From NCBI GenBank assembly GCA_030549795.1, contig JAUQQO010000010.1:248001-312000 (forward strand): a stretch of 64,000 nucleotides of DNA, given 5' to 3'. Below are positions 15,690 through 25,085 of this stretch, in pieces. Each line of letters begins with the position of its first letter. The first letter of the stretch is position 1. Origin of the DNA: Pseudomonadota bacterium (GTDB lineage Bacteria; Pseudomonadota; Alphaproteobacteria; Geminicoccales; Geminicoccaceae). The position numbers were made by a program, and so were the translations under genes. The notes below the pieces were generated by a model. The model had not been told where the DNA came from. It saw only the letters and a program-made list of their open reading frames with translations, and did not search any database.

Positions 15690-17210
15690 TTAGCGCTTGA
15701 TCGGCGCGTTGATCGCATCCGCCGCGTCGGGTCGGGCGGCGGGCGGCTCACCCGCTTCCGCACCCCGCAGCGCGCGCGGCTCCGCGCGCGGCTCGCTCAA
15801 CTGTTCGGACTTGCTCGTCACCGCTGCCGGCGTCTGCTGGCGCGCCGCCGATCGGTAAATGTTGATATGTTCTTTGGGTCGAGCCACCTCGAGTGTGTCG
15901 AGGAGCGTGCCGACCACCCCTAAGATCTTGTAGACTGCAAAGCGTTCGGTGAACTCGGCCGTGGTCAGCTGAACCCGGGCGAGGAACAATTCGTTTTCGG
16001 CATCGAGCACATCGAGCAGATCGCGCTGCCCGAGCTCGAACTGGGACGCGTAGGCATCGCGGGTACGCCTTTGGGCTTCGACGCGCGCCCGCTGCGCGCT
16101 CACGCGGGCCTTGGCCGCTTCGTAGGCGTTGAACGCTTGCCGGGCCAGTTCCTCGGCTTTGACCCGCTGCTTCATGAGGCCCGCGCGCGCCTCGTTCAGC
16201 CGGTGGAAGGCCTCGCGCTCGCGCGCGATGTCGGCGCCCCCGCGGAAGAGATTGTAGCGCAGTACGAGCAGGGCCGAGGCCGACGCGTCCGGTCCCGTGG
16301 TGCCGTCTGCGTTGCGCAGCACATCTGCCGTGAGCTCGGCGTCGATGCGCGGATAGTAGCCCGCGCGCGCGGCGCGCAGCTCAGCGGCGGCAACGTCCAC
16401 ATCAGCAGCGGCGATCAGCACCGTCGGGCTCTGGACCGAGGCCAGCTGCGCTGCCGTTTCCCGATCCTTGGGCAGCGCCTTGACCGGGGCGGCCTCGAGC
16501 GTAAGACCCTGGGGCTCGCGCCCGACGACACGTTGATAAAAGGCGATCGCGTCTGCGAGTGCGCCTTCGGCTTGGGCAAGCGAGGCCTGAGCGTTGGCAA
16601 GACGGGCCTGGGTTTGTTGCACGTCGGCGACGTCGGCACGGCCAGCGCGCTCGAGGCTGCGCACCTGCCGCAAGATGCGCTCGTGAGCAGCCACGTTTTC
16701 GCGATTGAGAGCGACGATCTGTTGGTTTCGCAGCACCTCGAGATGCGCCTCGATCGCGTCGACCGCGATGAATTCCGCCGCCTCTTGTACGCGATAGGAC
16801 GCACTGTCGACGCGCGCTGTCTGGCGCTCGACTTCGGCCTGAGTCGCAAAGCCGTCGAAGAGCATTTGCGAGAGCTTGATCTGCAACTCGGAGCGGATCC
16901 GTTCCGCCCGATCGGTGCTTCCCGGCCCGCGCCGGCGCGTGGCCGGCGTGCTCGACAACTCGCCGCCGATCGCCGCACGGGCATCGAGGGACGGCAAAAA
17001 TCCGGCTTGCGCTTGTCTGAGCTCTTGATCGACGGCGCGCCGATCGGCCTTCACGACTGCCAACTCAGGATTGAATGCGAGAGCGGCGCGCACCGTGTCG
17101 GCGATCGATGCGGCGAAGGAGGCTTCTCCGCCGATCAACCATATGGTCGAGGCTAAGGGGAGCCACAGGCTCGCACGACCCGCGATCGTCACGGCAGGGA
17201 GAAACCTCAT
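15690..17210 (-). CDS. tolC: TolC-family outer membrane channel of a type I secretion system
   Basis: The 506-residue product has a signal peptide (about residues 1-34), then the two repeated halves of outer membrane efflux proteins: SIADTVRAALAFNPELAVVKADRRAVDQELRQ-type opening (residues 35-66), long helices, and the second-half start near LYNLFRGGADIAREREAFHRL. QFELGQRDLLDVLDAENELF is the T1SS-type TolC signature. The tail after residue 460 is Ala-, Pro- and Glu-rich. It is divergent from the ABC and adaptor genes, so the three should form one export machine from cytoplasm to outside. Confidence 0.9.
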   Translation of the reverse strand: MRFLPAVTIAGRASLWLPLASTIWLIGGEASFAASIADTVRAALAFNPELAVVKADRRAVDQELRQAQAGFLPSLDARAAIGGELSSTPATRRRGPGSTDRAERIRSELQIKLSQMLFDGFATQAEVERQTARVDSASYRVQEAAEFIAVDAIEAHLEVLRNQQIVALNRENVAAHERILRQVRSLERAGRADVADVQQTQARLANAQASLAQAEGALADAIAFYQRVVGREPQGLTLEAAPVKALPKDRETAAQLASVQSPTVLIAAADVDVAAAELRAARAGYYPRIDAELTADVLRNADGTTGPDASASALLVLRYNLFRGGADIAREREAFHRLNEARAGLMKQRVKAEELARQAFNAYEAAKARVSAQRARVEAQRRTRDAYASQFELGQRDLLDVLDAENELFLARVQLTTAEFTERFAVYKILGVVGTLLDTLEVARPKEHINIYRSAARQQTPAAVTSKSEQLSEPRAEPRALRGAEAGEPPAARPDAADAINAPIKR

Positions 17211-17536
17211 CGTTCTTGAACCCGGATGCTTGAGGTCCGCCCGAACTCTTTGTAGATGCTACGTTAACTTTTGGCCCTGATAATCCGGGGCCGTCCAACC
17301 GTCAACGTCGGCACCCGCGCGTCGGCCCTGCGTTGGCGAAGGCGTGGCCGAACACGCATGTGGGCAGGCCACGTCCAGAGTTGTGCCAATCACGAGGCTC
17401 GAGAAAGGGGCAGAAAGGTCGTGACCTGCGCTATCTTTAGAGCTGTGCCCGCCAGACCACAGCTCCGGCGGCATCCTCGTGCTGCGCGTCGCCGCGATCG
17501 CGGTGGTTCGCGACCCGCCAAGAAAGGGGTTCGTGG
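17211..17536. other. Divergent intergenic region between tolC and the T1SS ABC gene
   Basis: This 326-base region should hold promoters for both directions. On the plus strand a TATCTT -10-like hexamer near 17430 and AAAGGGG just before the ABC start are visible; on the minus strand the stretch near 17255-17280 is locally AT-rich. No repeats, operator-like palindrome or further gene could be supported. Confidence 0.4.
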
Positions 17537-19783
17537 ATGAGCGAGCGCGCAACCGAGCCGAGCTCCGTCGATGAAAAAGAGGCTCGTCCGGACAATGGCT
17601 CGGCTCTTGAGGAGAGCCCTGGTACCCGGTCCGTTGTCGCGGAGTGGACGTTCGGTCGCCGATCGACCGAGGTCGACGATCCCCTCTTGTCCTGTTTGGC
17701 GGCACTGACCCGGCTGTTGGGACGACCGACCTCGCCACAGGCCCTCACCGCCGGCTTGCCTCTTTCGGAAGGAAAACTCACGCCGGAGCTGTTCGCGCGC
17801 GCCGCCGAGCGCGCCGGATTGAGCGCGCGCTTGCTGCGTCGGCCGCTGGCCTCGATCGACGATCTCGTGCTGCCCTGCGTGCTCCTCTTACGAGATCGGC
17901 GCGCGGTCGTGATGGTCCGCCGCGACGGAGCGGGCGGGGTTGAGATCGTCCTCCCGGAAAGCGGCGACGGCACCACCGTTATTGCAGAGAAAGAACTGGA
18001 CGAGCGCTACACCGGCTATGCCTTCTTCGCGCGACCGGCGCTCGGCTTCCTGCAGCGCGACCGCGAGCTCCTCGCCGAGCGGAGCGGGCATTGGTTCTGG
18101 TCCGTCATCCTGCGCCAATGGCCGGTCTATGCCGAGGTCGTGCTTGCGGCCGCCTTGATCAATTGCTTTGCTGTTGCGACCTCGCTGTTCGCGATGAACG
18201 TGTACGATCGCGTGGTTCCGAATAACGCGATCGAGACTCTTTGGGTTCTCTCGCTTGGAATCTTTATTGTTTTGATATTCGATTTCCTGCTGAAAATGCT
18301 GCGCGGCTATTTCGTCGATGCGGCCGGAAAAGTCGCTGACATCAAGCTCGCCAGCCGTATTTTCGAGCACGTGATGAACATGCGCATGGCGAGCCGTCCA
18401 CGGTCGGCAGGGGCGTTCGCGAGCAATCTCCGGGAATTCGAAACCTTACGCGATTTCTTTACCTCAGCCACGCTCGCGAGCCTGGTCGATCTTCCCTTCC
18501 TTGCGCTGTTCGTGGCGATCATCTGGATGATCGGCGGGGTGGTGGCGGTGGTGCCGCTCCTCGGCATCCCGCTCGTCATCGGCGCCGGACTGCTCGTCCA
18601 AATCCCCCTCGATCGGGCGGTCCGCAGGACGTTCAAAGAAGCCTCCCAGAAACACGGCGTGCTCGTCGAGGCGATCAACGGGCTCGAGACGATCAAGGCG
18701 GTCGGGGCCGAAGGACGCATGCAACGCGCCTGGGAGAACTTCGTCATGGCGACCGCCGAGTCGGCCAATCAGAGCCGGTTGTTGTCCGCCTTGACCGTGC
18801 ATTTCGCCGGGCTCGTGAGCAATCTCGTCTATGTCGGGGTCATTATCGTCGGGGTGTATGAGATCGCTGCCGGCCGCCTGACCATGGGTGGGCTCATCGC
18901 CTGCAGCATCCTCGCCGGTCGCGCCATGGCACCGCTGGGCCAGGTCGCGGCCGTGTTGACCCGCTATCATCAGGCCAAGACCGCTCTCGATACGCTCAAC
19001 GGCATCATGCGGCTGCCGAGTGAGCGCCCGGTCGAGCGGGTGTTCGTCCATCGGCCGCTTCTTAAGGGAGCGATCGAATTCAAAAACGTAACGTTCACCT
19101 ATCCCGGCCAGAAGCTCGCGGCGCTGAACGACATTTCCTTTCGCGTGGCACCCGGTGAACGCGTTGGCCTCATCGGAAGGGTCGGCTCCGGCAAATCGAC
19201 GGTTGAGAAGCTCATCTTGGGTCTTTATGAACCGGATACGGGTTCCGTGCTCATCGACGGCACGGATATCCGCCAGATCGACCCGGCTGATCTGCGGCGC
19301 AACATCGGCTGCGTTCCCCAAGACGTGATCCTCTTCCAAGGGTCGATCCGCGAGAACATCACCTTGGGGGCACCGTTCGTGGATGATGCGGCGGTGTTGC
19401 GTGCCGCTAGGATCGCCGGCGTTGAGGACTTCGTCTCGCGCCATCCTCTCGGCTACGACCTCAACGTCGGCGAACGCGGCGAGGCCCTCTCGGGCGGTCA
19501 GCGCCAGTCGATCGCGATCGCCCGCGCGCTCCTTCTCGACCCGCCGATCCTCGTCTTTGACGAGCCGACGAGCGCGATGGATAACGGCGCCGAGAGCCGG
19601 TTCATGCAGCGGATCGCGCGGGAACTGCCCGGCAAGACGTTGCTCTTGGTGACCCATCGCGCCTCCTTGCTCGCCCTCGTCGAGCGCCTGATCGTGATGG
19701 ACAATGGCCGGATCGTCGCCGACGGTCCCAAGGACAAAGTGCTCAAGGCGCTTGCGTCCGGCCAAATTCGTGGAGAGGGGTGA
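17537..19783 (+). CDS. Type I secretion ABC transporter/ATPase, LapB-like
   Basis: The 748 residues run: a variable N-tail (1-45); a C39-like domain (about 46-165) opening DDPLLSCLAALTRLLGRPTS, in which the usual Gln and His of the peptidase are not recognisable, so it probably binds substrate rather than cutting it; six membrane helices (about 190-470); and an ATPase with Walker A GRVGSGKST near 545, signature EALSGGQRQSIAIARALL, and Walker B PPILVFDEPTSAMD. This layout and GLIGRVGSGKST match the LapB/T1SS-143 group that exports large RTX adhesins or related repeat proteins. No such substrate gene is in the window. Confidence 0.9.
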   Translation: MSERATEPSSVDEKEARPDNGSALEESPGTRSVVAEWTFGRRSTEVDDPLLSCLAALTRLLGRPTSPQALTAGLPLSEGKLTPELFARAAERAGLSARLLRRPLASIDDLVLPCVLLLRDRRAVVMVRRDGAGGVEIVLPESGDGTTVIAEKELDERYTGYAFFARPALGFLQRDRELLAERSGHWFWSVILRQWPVYAEVVLAAALINCFAVATSLFAMNVYDRVVPNNAIETLWVLSLGIFIVLIFDFLLKMLRGYFVDAAGKVADIKLASRIFEHVMNMRMASRPRSAGAFASNLREFETLRDFFTSATLASLVDLPFLALFVAIIWMIGGVVAVVPLLGIPLVIGAGLLVQIPLDRAVRRTFKEASQKHGVLVEAINGLETIKAVGAEGRMQRAWENFVMATAESANQSRLLSALTVHFAGLVSNLVYVGVIIVGVYEIAAGRLTMGGLIACSILAGRAMAPLGQVAAVLTRYHQAKTALDTLNGIMRLPSERPVERVFVHRPLLKGAIEFKNVTFTYPGQKLAALNDISFRVAPGERVGLIGRVGSGKSTVEKLILGLYEPDTGSVLIDGTDIRQIDPADLRRNIGCVPQDVILFQGSIRENITLGAPFVDDAAVLRAARIAGVEDFVSRHPLGYDLNVGERGEALSGGQRQSIAIARALLLDPPILVFDEPTSAMDNGAESRFMQRIARELPGKTLLLVTHRASLLALVERLIVMDNGRIVADGPKDKVLKALASGQIRGEG

Positions 19784-21135
19784 TGGCCCTGCGGCTCTCT
19801 GCGCCAGCCCACCGGCGAGCACTCGATCACGAACTCGCGAAGATGGTGGCCGGAGCCGCCGCAGCCGATCAACTGCGGCCGCACGGGCTGGGGCACGCGC
19901 TGCTCTTCACGGTCCTCGCCTTTTTCGTCGTCTTCGTGCTGTGGGCGAGTTGGGCCCGGGTGGCCGAGATCACCCGTGGTGAAGGCAAGGTCATCCCCTC
20001 CCGCCAGATCCAGGTCATCCAGAATCTCGAAGGCGGCATCCTCGCAGAAATGCTCGTGCGCGAGGGCCAGGTCGTCGAAAAAGACCAGATTCTACTTCGG
20101 ATCGACAACGTTCGTGCAGAGAGCGACTATCGCGAGAAGCGCGCGCGCTATATGGCTCTGCTCGCGGCGATCGCCCGTCTGCAGGCGGAAATCGAGGACA
20201 CCAAACTGGTTTTCCCGCCGGAAGTGTTGGCCGAGGCCCGCGACGTCGCGGAACGCGAACAGAAACTGTTCCTTTCTCGGCAAGAGAACCTCGAAAAAGA
20301 GATCGAGATTTTGCGCACGCAGGCCCAGCAACGCGAAAGCGAACTCAGGGAATTGGAGGCCAAGCTCGCCCACTACGAACGCTCGTTGGAGCTCGCGCGC
20401 GAAGAACTCCGCCTTGCTGAACCAGCGGCGCGGCGGGGGGATGTCTCGCAATCGGTGTTTCTCAAGTTGCAACGCGAAGTCAACGATTTGCGGGGGGCGG
20501 TGGAGAGTACGCGCGCGTCGATTGCACGTGTCAAAACCGCCATCCGTGAAGCGCATCAGAAAGTGGAGCGGGCGTGGAGCGCTTTCCGCTCTCAAGCTCA
20601 AGAAGAATTGACCCAAAAGACAGCAGAACTCGCAAGCATTCGTGAAATCGTGTTAGCAGGCGCTGATCGCATTCGGCGCACCGAGGTTCGATCGCCAGTT
20701 AAAGGCACGATCAAGCAGATCAAGGTTACGACCATCGGTGGCGTCATCCAACCGGGTCAGGATATCATGGAAATTGTTCCGCTTGAGGATACGCTGCTCA
20801 TCGAAGCGCACATCCGACCAGCGGACATCGCGTTCCTCCGCCCCGGCTTACCAGCGACCGTCAAGATCACCGCCTATGACTATTCGATCTATGGCGATCT
20901 CAAGGGGGTAGTCGAGGATATCAGCGCCGATACGATTACCAACGAGCGCGGCGAGAGCTTCTACCGGGTGCGGATCCGAACCGACAAGAACCATCTCGGC
21001 TCCGACGATGAGCCGCTGCTGATCATCCCGGGCATGACGGCTCAGGTCGACATCCTCACGGGCAACAAGACCGTCATGCACTATCTCTTAAAGCCGATCA
21101 TCAAGGCGCGCGATCGGGCTCTCACCGAGCGTTGA
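19783..21135 (+). CDS. HlyD-family type I secretion periplasmic adaptor, LapC-like
   Basis: The 450-residue protein has a short cytoplasmic N-tail, one membrane helix (about 38-58, LLFTVLAFFVVFVLWASWA), a lipoyl-like half-motif VIQNLEGGILAEMLVREGQVV, a long coiled coil (about 110-290), the second lipoyl half (RSPVKGTIKQIKVTTIGGVI), and a beta-barrel ending in IIPGMTAQVDILTG. This is the standard HlyD order. ATG 19783 lies after GGAGAGG and overlaps the ABC stop by one base; a GTG at 19780 is the alternative. It bridges the ABC exporter and TolC. Confidence 0.92.
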   Translation: MALRLSAPAHRRALDHELAKMVAGAAAADQLRPHGLGHALLFTVLAFFVVFVLWASWARVAEITRGEGKVIPSRQIQVIQNLEGGILAEMLVREGQVVEKDQILLRIDNVRAESDYREKRARYMALLAAIARLQAEIEDTKLVFPPEVLAEARDVAEREQKLFLSRQENLEKEIEILRTQAQQRESELRELEAKLAHYERSLELAREELRLAEPAARRGDVSQSVFLKLQREVNDLRGAVESTRASIARVKTAIREAHQKVERAWSAFRSQAQEELTQKTAELASIREIVLAGADRIRRTEVRSPVKGTIKQIKVTTIGGVIQPGQDIMEIVPLEDTLLIEAHIRPADIAFLRPGLPATVKITAYDYSIYGDLKGVVEDISADTITNERGESFYRVRIRTDKNHLGSDDEPLLIIPGMTAQVDILTGNKTVMHYLLKPIIKARDRALTER

Positions 21136-21175
21136 TTGAGCCAGACGATCGCGCCGCCTCAAGCGAGGATGGCAA

Positions 21176-22153
21176 TTAGCGCAGCGTAATTACGACCTTC
21201 CCTCGGGCCAGGCGGCGTTCGAGGCGCGCGAGGGCTTCGCGCGCTTGCTCCAAGCTGAAGAGCTCCAAGACGAGAGGGCGGATTTGACCACGGACATACC
21301 AGTCCAAGAGCTGCTCGAAGCCGCGCCGTACGCGATCCGGATCGTGGCGACGGTAGCTGCCCCAATAGAAACCGATCGCCGCGCAATTCTTGACGAGCAG
21401 GATGTTGGCCGGAATCTGCGGCACTTCGCCCGCGGCGAAGCCGACGATCACGATGCGCCCCTCCCAGGCGATCGCCCGCAAGCCGACCTCGAACATGCGG
21501 CCGCCTACGGGATCGAACACGACGTCGACGCCCCGCCCGCCCGTCGCTTCTTTGAGCGACTTCGCAAGCTCCTCGGTCTCGCTGTCGAAGACGAGATCGG
21601 CGCCGTGTTCGCGCGCGATCGCAAGCTTCTCAGCGCCCCGCGCTGTTGCGATCACGCGCGCTCCCATCGCCTTGCCGACCTCCACCGCTGCGAGGCCGGC
21701 ACCGCCCGCAGCCCCATGCACGAGGAGCGTCTCCCCGGCTTTGAGACCGGCCCGCCAAGCAAGACCGCCGAGCGCAGTCCCGTAGACGATCGGCAGCGCG
21801 GCTGCATGGCGCTCGTCCAAGATCTCGGGGATCGGCACCACGTCCGACGCTCGCGCAACGGCATATTCGGCGAAGCCGCCGTAGTCGAGCACCGCGAGCA
21901 CGCGGGTACCCGGCGCCGGTCCCAAGACCCCCGGGCCGAGCGCGTCGACCACGCCGGCCACCTCGAAGCCGGGCACGAAGGGCAGGCTCGGCCGCTCCTG
22001 ATAGGTGCCGCGGGTGATCAACAGGTCCGCGAAGTTGACGCCGGCGGCAGCGACCGCGATGCGGATCTCGCCGGGACCGGGCTCGGGTAGCGGCAACTCG
22101 ACGAGCTCGAGGCCCTCGATGCCCTTGAGCTCGCGACACAGAAGCGCGCGCAT
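21176..22153 (-). CDS. NADPH:quinone oxidoreductase-like MDR protein
   Basis: From the ATG at 22153 (after GAGAGGGAG) the 325-residue product is a zinc-free medium-chain dehydrogenase: GroES-like N-half with AAGVNFADLLITRGTYQ, then a Rossmann NADPH fold LVHGAAGGAGLAAVEVGKAMG, and GGRGVDVVFDPVGG. The family reduces quinones or other alpha,beta-unsaturated carbonyls with NADPH. It is convergent with the HlyD gene and looks unrelated to secretion. Physiological substrate unknown. Confidence 0.88.
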   Translation of the reverse strand: MRALLCRELKGIEGLELVELPLPEPGPGEIRIAVAAAGVNFADLLITRGTYQERPSLPFVPGFEVAGVVDALGPGVLGPAPGTRVLAVLDYGGFAEYAVARASDVVPIPEILDERHAAALPIVYGTALGGLAWRAGLKAGETLLVHGAAGGAGLAAVEVGKAMGARVIATARGAEKLAIAREHGADLVFDSETEELAKSLKEATGGRGVDVVFDPVGGRMFEVGLRAIAWEGRIVIVGFAAGEVPQIPANILLVKNCAAIGFYWGSYRRHDPDRVRRGFEQLLDWYVRGQIRPLVLELFSLEQAREALARLERRLARGKVVITLR

Positions 22154-22260
22154 GGACTCCCTCTCGCTGCCTGGGAGCCCTTCGTAGCGAGGCGGCACCT
22201 CGTTGGGAATGCCCGCGCGCGGGTCTGGTCGCGCGCGAGGGGACCCCCTACCTAGGAGCC

Positions 22261-22854
22261 GTGAGCGAAGCGATGCGTGGCTATTTCGGGATAGGAGCGG
22301 AGGGCATCAGCAAGCCGGTCAACCTCGGCACGCTGATGCGCACCGCTCATGCCTTTGGAGCCAGCTTCCTGTTTCTCGTCGGCGCCTATTGGCGCTTGCG
22401 GGAAGCGATTTCCGACACCTCGAAGGCGGAGTTCAGCCTGCCTCTCTTCGAATTCCCCGATGCACGCTCGCTCACCTTGCCGCGGCGATGCCGGCTTGTG
22501 GGCGTCGAGCTGGTCGACGAGGCAATCCCCTTGCCGAGCTTCCGTCATCCGTTGCATGCCGGTTACGTTTTCGGCCCCGAGCGCGGCTCCCTTTCCCCGG
22601 AGATGCTCGCGCGCTGCGACTGGGTAGTCCGCATCCCCACCCGCTTCTGCGTCAACCTCGGCGTGGCGGCGGCGATCGTCCTCTACGATCGCTTGTTGAC
22701 CTTCGGTCGCTTTCCGCCGCGACCGGTCGCCACCGGTGGCCCGCGGGAAGCTCTGCCCCCTCACGTGTACGGTAGCCCTCGGTTCCGAGTCGAGCCGTCA
22801 AGCGAGCTTGGCGCGCTCGCTCCTCGGGAAAAGCAGGAGGCCGAGCAGGAGTGA
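22261..22854 (+). CDS. SpoU/TrmH-family RNA methyltransferase
   Basis: The 197-residue protein begins at a GTG after TAGGAG. It shows motif 1 (KPVNLGTLMRTAHAFGA), motif 2 (GYVFGPERGSLSPEML) and motif 3 (IPTRFCVNLGVAAAIVLYDRL) of the SPOUT fold, which make the knotted SAM site; the Asn in motif 1 is VNLGTLMRT. The family 2'-O-methylates tRNA or rRNA. It is on the small side and lacks the extra RNA-binding domain, like TrmL. The exact target base cannot be told. It is followed at once by ialB and rlmN. Confidence 0.85.
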   Translation: MSEAMRGYFGIGAEGISKPVNLGTLMRTAHAFGASFLFLVGAYWRLREAISDTSKAEFSLPLFEFPDARSLTLPRRCRLVGVELVDEAIPLPSFRHPLHAGYVFGPERGSLSPEMLARCDWVVRIPTRFCVNLGVAAAIVLYDRLLTFGRFPPRPVATGGPREALPPHVYGSPRFRVEPSSELGALAPREKQEAEQE

Positions 22855-22856
22855 GC

Positions 22857-23384
22857 ATGGGCCGACAGCGTCGATCCTTGCCGCGTGCGCTGTGCGCGCT
22901 CGCCGTGGCCCTCGTTCCCTTCGCCCCGGCTTGGGCAGGCTTTGTTGAGCGTTTCCGGGATTGGAGCGTCTATGTGCACGAGGACTCCTCGGGGCGAATC
23001 TGTTTCGTTACCTCCGAGCCGATCAAACAGGAGGGCAACTTCGCGCGCCGTGGTCGCCCGCGCCTCTTCGTCACCCAGTTCGGCGGTAATCGTCCGCGCC
23101 AGGAAGTCTCGGTTGATCCGGGCTACACCTACCGCAAGGGAAGCACGGTCGAGGCCGTCATCGACGGCGCGCGCTTCGAGCTGTTCACCGACCGCGATCG
23201 AGCCTGGGCGCGGAGTTCGGAAGACGATGCCAAGATCATCGCGGCGATGCGGCGTGGAAACCAGATGACGGTGCGCGGCACCTCAGTTCGCGACACCTGG
23301 TCCTTGGATACCTATTCGCTTGCCGGTTTCAGCGCCGCGTTGAAGGCGATGGTGGAGATCTGTGCCCGTGGTCCCCGCCGCTGA
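22857..23384 (+). CDS. IalB (invasion-associated locus B) family exported protein
   Basis: From the ATG at 22857 (AGGAG five bases before) the 175-residue product has a signal peptide (residues 1-27, core [17 protein letters not shown]) and the IalB core: [25 protein letters not shown] near residue 52, and the C-terminal [18 protein letters not shown] with a second Cys that likely pairs with the first. Members are periplasmic; a role in host-cell invasion was described in Bartonella, but most carriers are free-living and the molecular function is unknown. It overlaps rlmN by 23 bases. Confidence 0.85.
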   Translation: MGRQRRSLPRALCALAVALVPFAPAWAGFVERFRDWSVYVHEDSSGRICFVTSEPIKQEGNFARRGRPRLFVTQFGGNRPRQEVSVDPGYTYRKGSTVEAVIDGARFELFTDRDRAWARSSEDDAKIIAAMRRGNQMTVRGTSVRDTWSLDTYSLAGFSAALKAMVEICARGPRR

Positions 23385-24489
23385 CTTCTCCTCTTCTTCC
23401 CGACCGATCTCGCTTATCGGTCTCGATCGCAACGAACTCGAAGCGTGGCTGCTCGCTTTGGGTGAACCCCCATCGACGGTGCGCATGCGCGCGCGTCAGA
23501 TCTTCCATTGGCTCTATGCGCGCGGCGCCCGCGACCCCGAAGCGATGACCACGCTGCCTAAGGACCTGCGTCGCAGGCTCGCCCATGAAGCGTCGCTTGC
23601 GCGTCCGACGATCGTCGCAGAGCAACAGTCGCGCGATGGAACGCGCAAATGGCTGTTGCGGTTTGCCGATGGTCAGGAGGTCGAGACTGTCTTTATACCT
23701 GAAGAAGATCGGGGAGCCTTGTGCCTTTCGACCCAAGTCGGGTGCACCTTGTCTTGCCGATTCTGCCACACCGGCACCATGCCGCTTGTGCGCAATCTCA
23801 AAGCGGGGGAGATCCTGGCGCAGGTCCTTGTAGCCCGCGATGCGCTCGGCGATTGGCCGTCAGCACGCGAGGGCCGTCAGATCACGAACATCGTGATCAT
23901 GGGCATGGGCGAGCCACTGTTCAATTACGAAGCGACGAAAGCGGCGATAAAGCTAGCGCTCGATGGTGAAGGCCTCGCCTTTTCGCGCCGCCGCATCACG
24001 CTTTCGACCTCAGGCGTCGTGCCGAGGATTGAGCCTTGGGGGCGTGAGGTGGGCACCGGCCTTGCAATCTCCTTGCATGCGGTGCGCGACGAGCTGCGCG
24101 ATGAACTGGTGCCCATCAACCGCAAATGGCCAATCGCCGAATTGTTGGCCGCGTGCCGGGCTTACCCGGGCCGCCGCCCGATCACCTTCGAATATGTCAT
24201 GTTGCGCGGCGTCAATGACAGCGATGCCGACGCCCGAGAGCTCGTGCGGCTTCTCCGCGGCATTCCCGCCAAGGTCAACCTCATCCCTTTCAATCCTTGG
24301 CCCGGCTCGCCCTTCGAATGCTCGAGCGAAAGCCGCATCCGCAGCTTCGCGGCAATCGTGGAAGAGGGCGGCTATCCAAGCCCCATTCGAACCCCGCGGG
24401 GTCGCGACGTGCTGGCGGCGTGCGGGCAACTGAAAACTTCAAGCCGCCGCGAGCCGCGCCTGCGCACCACCGTGGCGGCATTGTCGTGA
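23362..24489 (+). CDS. rlmN: Dual-specificity 23S rRNA/tRNA adenine-C2 methyltransferase RlmN
   Basis: The 375-residue protein has the radical SAM motif CTLSCRFC with Cys128, Cys132 and Cys135, the SAM-binding [13 protein letters not shown], the [13 protein letters not shown] block, and the C-terminal VLAACGQLK whose Cys forms the methyl-carrier intermediate. It methylates A2503 of 23S rRNA and A37 of some tRNAs at C2. The GTG at 23362 lies within the end of ialB; a second GTG at 23368 is also possible. The ialB-rlmN order is common in Alphaproteobacteria. Confidence 0.95.
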   Translation: MPVVPAADFSSSSRPISLIGLDRNELEAWLLALGEPPSTVRMRARQIFHWLYARGARDPEAMTTLPKDLRRRLAHEASLARPTIVAEQQSRDGTRKWLLRFADGQEVETVFIPEEDRGALCLSTQVGCTLSCRFCHTGTMPLVRNLKAGEILAQVLVARDALGDWPSAREGRQITNIVIMGMGEPLFNYEATKAAIKLALDGEGLAFSRRRITLSTSGVVPRIEPWGREVGTGLAISLHAVRDELRDELVPINRKWPIAELLAACRAYPGRRPITFEYVMLRGVNDSDADARELVRLLRGIPAKVNLIPFNPWPGSPFECSSESRIRSFAAIVEEGGYPSPIRTPRGRDVLAACGQLKTSSRREPRLRTTVAALS

Positions 24490-25085
24490 ACCTTCGGTTC
24501 GCTGGATCGCCGAGGTGAACAGCTTTTCTTAAGCCCTCGCCCAAGCAAACGAGGCACGCTCGAGCGGCTGCGCGAAAGCGGCGACGTTCGATGACCCGTT
24601 GCGCTCAAGTCGGATCGCATCCGGCGATCGCTCGGATCACGGCAGGGACGGTCGATCGCAAAACGGCTTTAGGGTCCGGCGGACATCGATGAAAGCGCTC
24701 TGGGTCTACCGTGGGACGAGCGCGCGCATCGCCCCGAAAACCGGCCCGCTGCGTGCTCGCGTTGACCTCAGGTCCTTGCGCGCTGCGCAGGCGAAAGCCC
24801 GTGTGCCGATCACACGCTCTTGAGCTCCGATGCGATCGCCCGGAAACGCAGTACCTCCCGGCTTTTGTTTAAGAGGCGTGTTGCCGGAAAGATCGCGATC
24901 CGACCGCGCTTGGCGCCGCTCGCGCACACTCGAGATCGCTTCGATCGCGTTTTTTATCCAAGCGTTGCGAGTGCATCCTGTGGTGCTGGGCTGCGCGCCT
25001 CTTGTGCTGGGGCATTTGCCATCGTCTCGCGCTGTCTTTTGGGGCGCTTTACAATCGCAAATACCGCTGGGCGACGAGTCTCGGC
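24490..25085. other. 596-base gap without a supported gene (rlmN to phoB)
   Basis: Convergent genes rlmN and phoB flank this stretch. Short frames on both strands lack family motifs and have biased composition. A GATCG/CGATC hairpin followed by six T at 24934-24955 is the only clear signal. The DNA is a little less GC-rich than the genes around it. A small RNA ending at that hairpin is possible, not shown. Confidence 0.5.
24934..24955 (+). terminator. Terminator-like hairpin with T6 tail
   Basis: GATCG at 24934-24938 pairs with CGATC at 24942-24946 over a CTT loop, then GCG and six T at 24950-24955. The stem is short (5 bp) but the T-tract is the longest near here. It would end a plus-strand transcript, either a long rlmN 3' end or a separate small RNA. 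Confidence 0.4.

Noticed and set aside
18464-19822. 452-codon open frame antisense to the type I secretion ABC gene
   Set aside because: Shadow frame; the sense strand has full ABC transporter motifs.
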